Below, one piece after another: positions 57,796-64,000 of a DNA stretch of 64,000 bases. The notes below the pieces were generated by a model. That model did not search any database, had not been told where the DNA came from, and saw only the letters and a program-made list of their open reading frames with translations. The DNA lies in contig JAIUJO010000088.1 in NCBI GenBank assembly GCA_023846275.1, positions 391,501-455,500 of the forward strand, written 5' to 3'. This DNA is from Vanilla planifolia. Taxonomy: Eukaryota; Streptophyta; Magnoliopsida; Asparagales; Orchidaceae. Numbering within the stretch: position 1 is the first letter of the stretch; each line of letters opens with the position of its first letter. The position numbers and the translations under genes are program-made.

Positions 57796-60700
57796 AAGTA
57801 ATGTATATGATGGTTTTATGAACTTGCCATTTTTCTCAAGGGTTTGTACATGTTGGGCTGAGGCCCTGGCCTTACTCAACAAGAGTAGAGCTCCTGGCAT
57901 AGCACTGAACATGCTATAGCATCGTGCACATGTAGTAACTTATTCATGTATATGCAGAGGCTTATTTGCATGGATGCCAGAGCCTTATTTGCATGGATGT
58001 CAGAGCTTTTCTACATGCATGTAGGGGCCTATCTTTGCATTCTTGTGCTCAGGACATGTGGCGACCTCAAAGTGTTACTTTTAAGATTTTTTATCACTGT
58101 GGGTTATTACCGTATGCACAAAGTGATTACATATTAGTAGAATTACCATCTTCCTTGATAGAATTGTTATAATATGTAGTCTACAAGTGGGAATGTGGAA
58201 TGGTGTGTAGCCTACAATAAAGTGGAAGATAGATGGTGCAATACGCACTAAGGATTTCAACATTTTTGGCTATAGCCTTAGTTGAGCATACTGGAGCTAC
58301 TTGCATGCCAGTAAATTTTGTGCATGCATAAGGACTTGTCTATGCACATGCTCGAGGGCTTGTCCTATGCAATGGGATGTGCTCACCCTAAAGTGTAACT
58401 TGTTATGGAATTTTTAGTGTCATAGGCTACAGTCACATGGATAAGATGATTACCTATTGGCAGTCTTGCTTTCCTCGATAAAATTGCCACAATATTAAAT
58501 TTGCAAATGGTAAGTGGGATATTGTGTGGCCTACAATAAAGTGGAAAATGAATGATGCAATATGTGCTAAGGTTTAAGTAGTTTGGGCTATAGCCCTAGT
58601 CGAGTGCTGTTGGAGGTATGCACATGCCAGTGCACTATGCCAACAAGGGCTTGTCTATATGTGCTTAGTGGCAAACAGTGTGCAAGGCATGTGGGGACCC
58701 CGAATGTAACTTTTTTTCAAATGTTTAGCATTGTAGGTGACTACTATTTGGATAAGGTGATTGCCTCTTGGTACTCTTACGTTCTTCCTTGATAGAATTA
58801 TCATAATATATAATCTACAAGTGGGCATATGGGACACTATGCAACCTACAATAAGGTGGAAGGTGAATGGTGTAATATGCACAAGAGTGCAAACATTTTG
58901 GGGTGTAGCTCTAGCCAAGCACTACTGGTGTTGTGTGAATGCCAGTGCACTATGCAGACGCATGGAGGCCTATCTATGCATGTACTCGATGGCCTATCTA
59001 CCCATGCTGAACACAAAGCAATGTGAGTGGCATGTTAGGAACTCAAAGTGTAATGATTTTCATAATTCTTAGCACTGTGGGCTTTTTTCACATGGATAAG
59101 GTGATTACTTATTGGTAGTCCTACCTTCTTCATGATAAAATTGCCATAAATACAATCCACAAGTGGGCATGTAAGATGTTGTCTGGAATATGATAAACTG
59201 GAAGATGGATTTGTAATATGCATAAGGGTTTAATCATTTTGGGTTGTAGCCTTAAAAGAGAGTTACTGGTGCTGTGTGAACACTAGTGCACTTTGCGTGT
59301 GCCCAGGGGCATTTCTACGTGAGCTAAGTGGCAACTTGCATGAATGGCATTTGGGGTCCCCCAAACTTTAACTTTTTTTGGGATTTTTAGCACTGTGAGT
59401 AGTTATAGCATTGATAAGGTTATTTCTTATTGGTAGTCTTGCCTTCTTCCTTGATAGAATTGTCACAATATATAATCAACAAGAAGGCATGTGGGATATT
59501 GTGTGACTTATAATAAAGTGGAAGATGGATAGTGTAATATGTGTGAGGGTTTAAGAATTTTTGGCTGTATCCCTTATTGAGCATTAATAGAGCTGTGCAC
59601 ATGCTAGTGCAGTACAAGCATGCATGGGGTCCAGTCCACTTGTGCAGAATGTGGACACCCTAAAGGATAACTTCATTTTTGGATTTTTAGCACTATAGAC
59701 TACTATTGCATGGATAAGGTGATTACCTATAAGATGTTTTGCATTCTTCTTTAATAGAATTATCTCAATATACAATCTACAACTAGGAATATTGGATGTT
59801 GTGTGACTTGCAATAAAGTGAAAGAAGGATGGTGTAATATGCATAAAGGTTTAAGAATTTTAAGCTGTAGCCCTCGCTTAGCACTGTTGGTACCACAGAA
59901 ATGCTAGTACACTATATGCTCAGATGTGGGCCTATTTGTGTGAGTTCTTGAGGGCTTATCTATAAAAACTCAATGGCAACCTATGCATGCAGAATGTGGT
60001 GACCAAAAAATATAACTTTTTTTGACATTTTTAACATTGCAAGCTACTACCACATAGATAAGGTGATTACCTATTGGTAGTCTTGTCTTCTTCTTAGATA
60101 GAATTTTGGCAAAAAACAATTTGGGCATGAAGGATGCTGTGTAACCAATAATAAAGTGGAAAATGGACGGTATAATATGCACCTGGGTTTAAGCATTTTT
60201 GGCTGTAGCCCTAGCTGAGTGCTCCTATTGCTACGTGAATGCGGGGGATCTATGCATGTGCTTGAGGGCCTGTATATGTACACTCAATGATAAATTATGC
60301 ATGCAGCATGTAGAGATCACTAAGTGTAACAATTTTCAAGATTTTTAGCTCAGTAAGCTACTATCGTACGGATATTGTGATTACCTATTAGTAGTCTAAC
60401 CTTATTCCTTTATAGAATTGTGGTAAAATACAATCTGTAAGTGGGAATATGGGATACTATTTGTCCTACAAAAAGGTAGAAGATGGATGATGCAATATGC
60501 AAAAGGGTGTAAGCATTTTGGATTGTAGCCCTAGCTGAGCACTACTAGTGCTGTACGCAAGCCAATGCACTACATGCACATGGGGACTTATCTACAAGCA
60601 TACTTAAGGGCCAGTCCTTGTGCTTGGCATGAGGGGACCTCAAATAGTTACTTTTTTGAGATTTTCAGCACTACATGATACTATTGTAGGGATAAGGTGT

Positions 60701-63700
60701 TTATCTATTAGTAGCCCTACCTTCCTCCTTTATAGAGCTATCACAATATATTATCTACAGGTGGGCATACGATATACATTATGTGGCTTATAGTAAAATG
60801 GAAGATGAATATTGCAATATGCACAAAGGTTTAAGCATTTTGTGTTATAGCTCTTGTCAAATGCTACTGGTGTTGAAAGAATTATAGTCAATGTGTGCAT
60901 GAGGAGGCCTATCAATATGCATGCTTAGAGGCCTGTTCGAGCATGCTCAATGCCAAGTTGCATGTGCAGTATGTGGGGTACCTAAAGTGAATTTCTTTAT
61001 GATTTGCAGCTCTGCAAGCAACTACAACATGGAAAAGGTGACTACCTATTGGTAGTCTTGCCTTTTTCCTTGATAGAATTGTTATAATATACAATCTACT
61101 AGTTCATGTGGGTTGTCATGTAGTCTGCAACAAAGTGGATGATGGTTGGTGCAATATGCACAAAAGTTTAAGTATTTTGGGCTATAGCTTTAGTTTAGCA
61201 TTACTAGTGGTACATAAATGCCAATGCACTATGCATGCAACTAGGGCTATGTATGTTTGCTCTTCGTGATAAACGACATGCATGGCATGTGGGGACCAGA
61301 ATGTGTGACGTTTTCAAGAGTTTTAGTACTACGAGTTGCTGTCAAATGGATTAGGTGATTATCTATTGCAAGCCTTCTTTCTTGATAGAATTATTGCAAT
61401 ATATAATCCAGAAGTGGGCATGTGGGATGCTATGTGACTTGTGGTAAAGTGGATGGATGGTGTAATATGCACTTTGGTTTAAGCATTTTTTGGCTATAGC
61501 CCTAATTGAGTGTTGTTGTAGCTTCATTCATATCAATGCAGTAGGTGTGCACACTAGGCTTGTCTATATACATGCACAAAGACCTTTCTGTGTGTGCATA
61601 GTAGCAACCAATATGTACAGCATGTTGGAATCACAAAATGTAACCTTTTTTGAGATTTGTAGCATTGTGAGCTGTTACCACAAGGATAAGTTGATTACCT
61701 ATTAGTCATCTTGCCTTTTTTTCTTGATAAAATTGTTGTAATATATAATCTATAAGTGGAAACATTTGGGATGTTTGTAGCATACAGCAAAGTGGAAGAT
61801 GGATGATGTAATATGTGCTAGGGTTTGAGCATTTTGGGCTATAACAAAGCTAAGAGCTATTAATGCTATTTATCCACCAGCACTACTGGAGCTATGCATG
61901 CACTAGTGCCTAGTAGGCTCATGCTGTAACATGTCCACACATACTCAGCATCAACCTACACATGTGGCATTTGTCCAAAGTGTAACTTTTTTAGGAGTTT
62001 TTATATTGTGGACTACTATCACATGGATAAATTGATTCACTATTTGTAGGCTTGCCTTCTTCCTTGACATAACTATCACAACATACAATTTGCAAGTCAT
62101 TATTTATGATGCTATACATCTTGAGGAAAAGTAGAAGATGGCTGGTGTAATATGTTCTAGTGCTTAAGCATGTTGGACTACAGCCCTAAACAATCCTTAT
62201 TAGAGCTATGTGCATGCCAAAGCATGGCACGCATGCATTTGGGATTGTCTATGTATGCTTAGAGGCAAGCAACAAGCGTGGCATGTGGAGACACCAAAGT
62301 GTAACTTTTTTTGAGACTTTTAGCACGAGGGCTGCTATCACATGGATAAGGTGATTCTCTATTTGCTATCTTGTCCTCTTCCTTGATAAACTTATCACAA
62401 TAGAATATCTTCAAGTGCGAGTGTGAGATGTTGTGCAACCTACAACAAAGTGAAAGATGGAAGGTGCAATATGTGCTATGGTTTAAGCATGTTGGGTTGC
62501 AACCCTTGCCAAGGTCTCCCTGAGTTGCATGCACACCAATGCACTACATGTGCATGGGGTGCTATCCATGCACACTTAGTGGAAACCTGTATTTCTGGTA
62601 TGTGGGGTCCACAAAGCATAGGTGTTTTTGAGACTTTTAGTGTTGCAAACTACTTTTTCATGGATAAGATGATTCCCTATTGACTGTATTCCGTTCTTCC
62701 CTGACAAAATTTTCCTAATATAAAATCCACATGTGACTATGTAGGATGGATTGTGTCCTACAACAAAGTGAAAGATGGATGGTATAATACATGATAGAGT
62801 TTGTGCATGTTGGGTTGCAGTCCTAGCCAAGCATTGTAGGAACCAACCGTGCGCCAGGGCACAATACACATAAGAAGTCACCTGTCCATGCATGCTCAGT
62901 GGTAACCTATGCACATGGTGTGTGTGGACCCCAAAGTGTAACTTTTTTGGTACTTTAAGCACTACAACCTACTATTGCATACATAAGGTGAGTCCCTATT
63001 GGTGCTTTTGCATTCTTACTTGATACAATTGTTGTAGTATACAATCCATATTTGGTAATATTGGATGCTGTGTGGTATACAAAAAAGTGGAAGATGGTTG
63101 TTGTAATATGTGCTAGGGTTTAAGCATGTTTGTTTGGAGACTGAGCCAGGCAATGTTGGTGCTGGTGCACACCTATGCCCTGTACATGCATGCTATAGCC
63201 ATTCCTCATGCTCATAGTTTCAACATGGGCATACGACATGTGGGGCCCCAACGTGTAATTTTTTTGTGACTTTTAGCCCTATAGGTTGTTGTCGCATGGA
63301 TAAGGTGACTCCCTATTGGTAACCTTTCCTTCTTTGATAGAACTATTGCCAGTGGGTATGTGGCATGTTGTGTGGCCTACAAAAAATGGAAAATAATTGG
63401 TGAAATACATGCTAAGGTTTAATCATGTTGGACTATATCCCTAGCCAAGTGTTGTTGGAGTTGCATGCATGCTAATGCACTATGCATGCATGAATGGGAA
63501 CTGTCTATGCACATTCTATGGGAACCTACATGTGTGACATGTGGAGACCCCAAAGTATAACTTTTTTTGAGCTTTTAGGGATATAGGCTACTACTGTATG
63601 GATATGGTCATTTGCTAGTGGTAGTCTTGCGTTCTTCTATCATAGAATTTTCGAAACAATAAATGCACATGTGGCAATTTTGAACACTATGTGACTTACA

Positions 63701-64000
63701 AAAAGGTGGAAGATGGTTCGCAAAACACATGCTAGTGTTAAAGCATGTTAAGCTGCAGCCCTAACCAAGCACTACATGAGCTGCGTGTGTGCAAGTACAC
63801 TGTATGCATGTGTTGTAACCTATTGGCATAAGCTTAACGATAAGCTGGATCCACAACATCTAGGGACCCCAAAGTGTAAGTTTTCTCAAGTCTATTAGCA
63901 TGACGAGCTACTATCACATGAATAACATGATACTTATTAGTAGCCTTGCCTTTTCTTTGACAAAATGTTTGTAATATACAATCTACAAGTGACAAAGTGG
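57795..64000. repeat. satellite B: about 320-bp tandem array running off the window
   Basis: A block resembling 'gataaggtgattacctattgg' recurs near 58118, 58441, 58752, 59095, 59411, 59713, 60056, 60376, 60681, 61033, 61350, 61685, 62023, 62344, 62662, 62981, 63298, 63600 and 63918, spaced 302-352 bp. Other conserved blocks are 'cttccttgatagaattgtca', 'acaatctacaagtgggcatg', 'aagtggaagatggatggtg', 'gggctgtagccctag' and 'aagtgtaacttttttgag'. A partial first monomer starts near 57,795. Monomers are moderately diverged and unrelated to satellite A. Short open frames here are chance. Confidence 0.93.

Noticed and set aside
57946..63000. Series of 60-130 residue frames on both strands at 58-63 kb
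   Set aside because: They recur with the 320-bp satellite period and carry no conserved protein features.
57795..64000. CRISPR-like array or multigene cluster in the right-hand repeats
   Set aside because: Whole monomers are repeated, with no short identical repeats separated by unique spacers, and the window is plant-like in content.

Overview
The window looks like plant nuclear DNA that is almost entirely repetitive. The evidence is decayed plant L1-type LINEs (DUF4283-type/zinc-knuckle ORF1, and an ORF2 with endonuclease, reverse transcriptase, zf-RVT and RNase H), solo LTRs of a plant LTR retrotransposon with 5-bp target duplications, and two long-period satellites. I found no intact host gene, tRNA, rRNA or CRISPR array. 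The species cannot be named; a large-genome seed plant is the best guess. Most sequence is AT-rich and CpG-poor, and the two solo LTRs stand out as CpG-rich.

Layout. (1) 1-1,560: unplaced AT-rich DNA with a degraded LTR-like stretch. (2) About 1,560-7,590: degenerate, very AT-rich satellite (satellite A), about 15 monomers of about 415 bp. (3) About 7,590-55,984: seven LINE copies (A to G), all on the minus strand and nearly all head to tail. Read left to right, each runs 3' end, RNase H, zf-RVT, RT, linker, endonuclease, a long inter-ORF module, zinc-knuckle ORF1, 5' UTR. Three copy-to-copy joints (about 12,600, 41,263 and 49,770) share the same 5'-end/3'-end sequence. Solo LTRs sit in copy B (16,087-18,027, duplication CCATC) and copy C (21,996-23,804, duplication GTTAT). 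(4) 55,985-57,795: unassigned spacer with a weak candidate for a short degraded LTR. (5) About 57,795 to the window end: a second, unrelated satellite (satellite B), about 320 bp period, at least 19 monomers, with a conserved palindromic core.

All LINE copies carry stops and frameshifts, so every coding call is a pseudogene fragment. Together the fragments show one element design: a 5' UTR with 120-bp monomers, ORF1 starting with a conserved M-(V/A)-G-S-K-A-C-K-like peptide, a 1.2-2.3 kb inter-ORF region that looks protein-derived and is internally duplicated, then ORF2. The inter-ORF module is the least familiar component and the best candidate for something undescribed.
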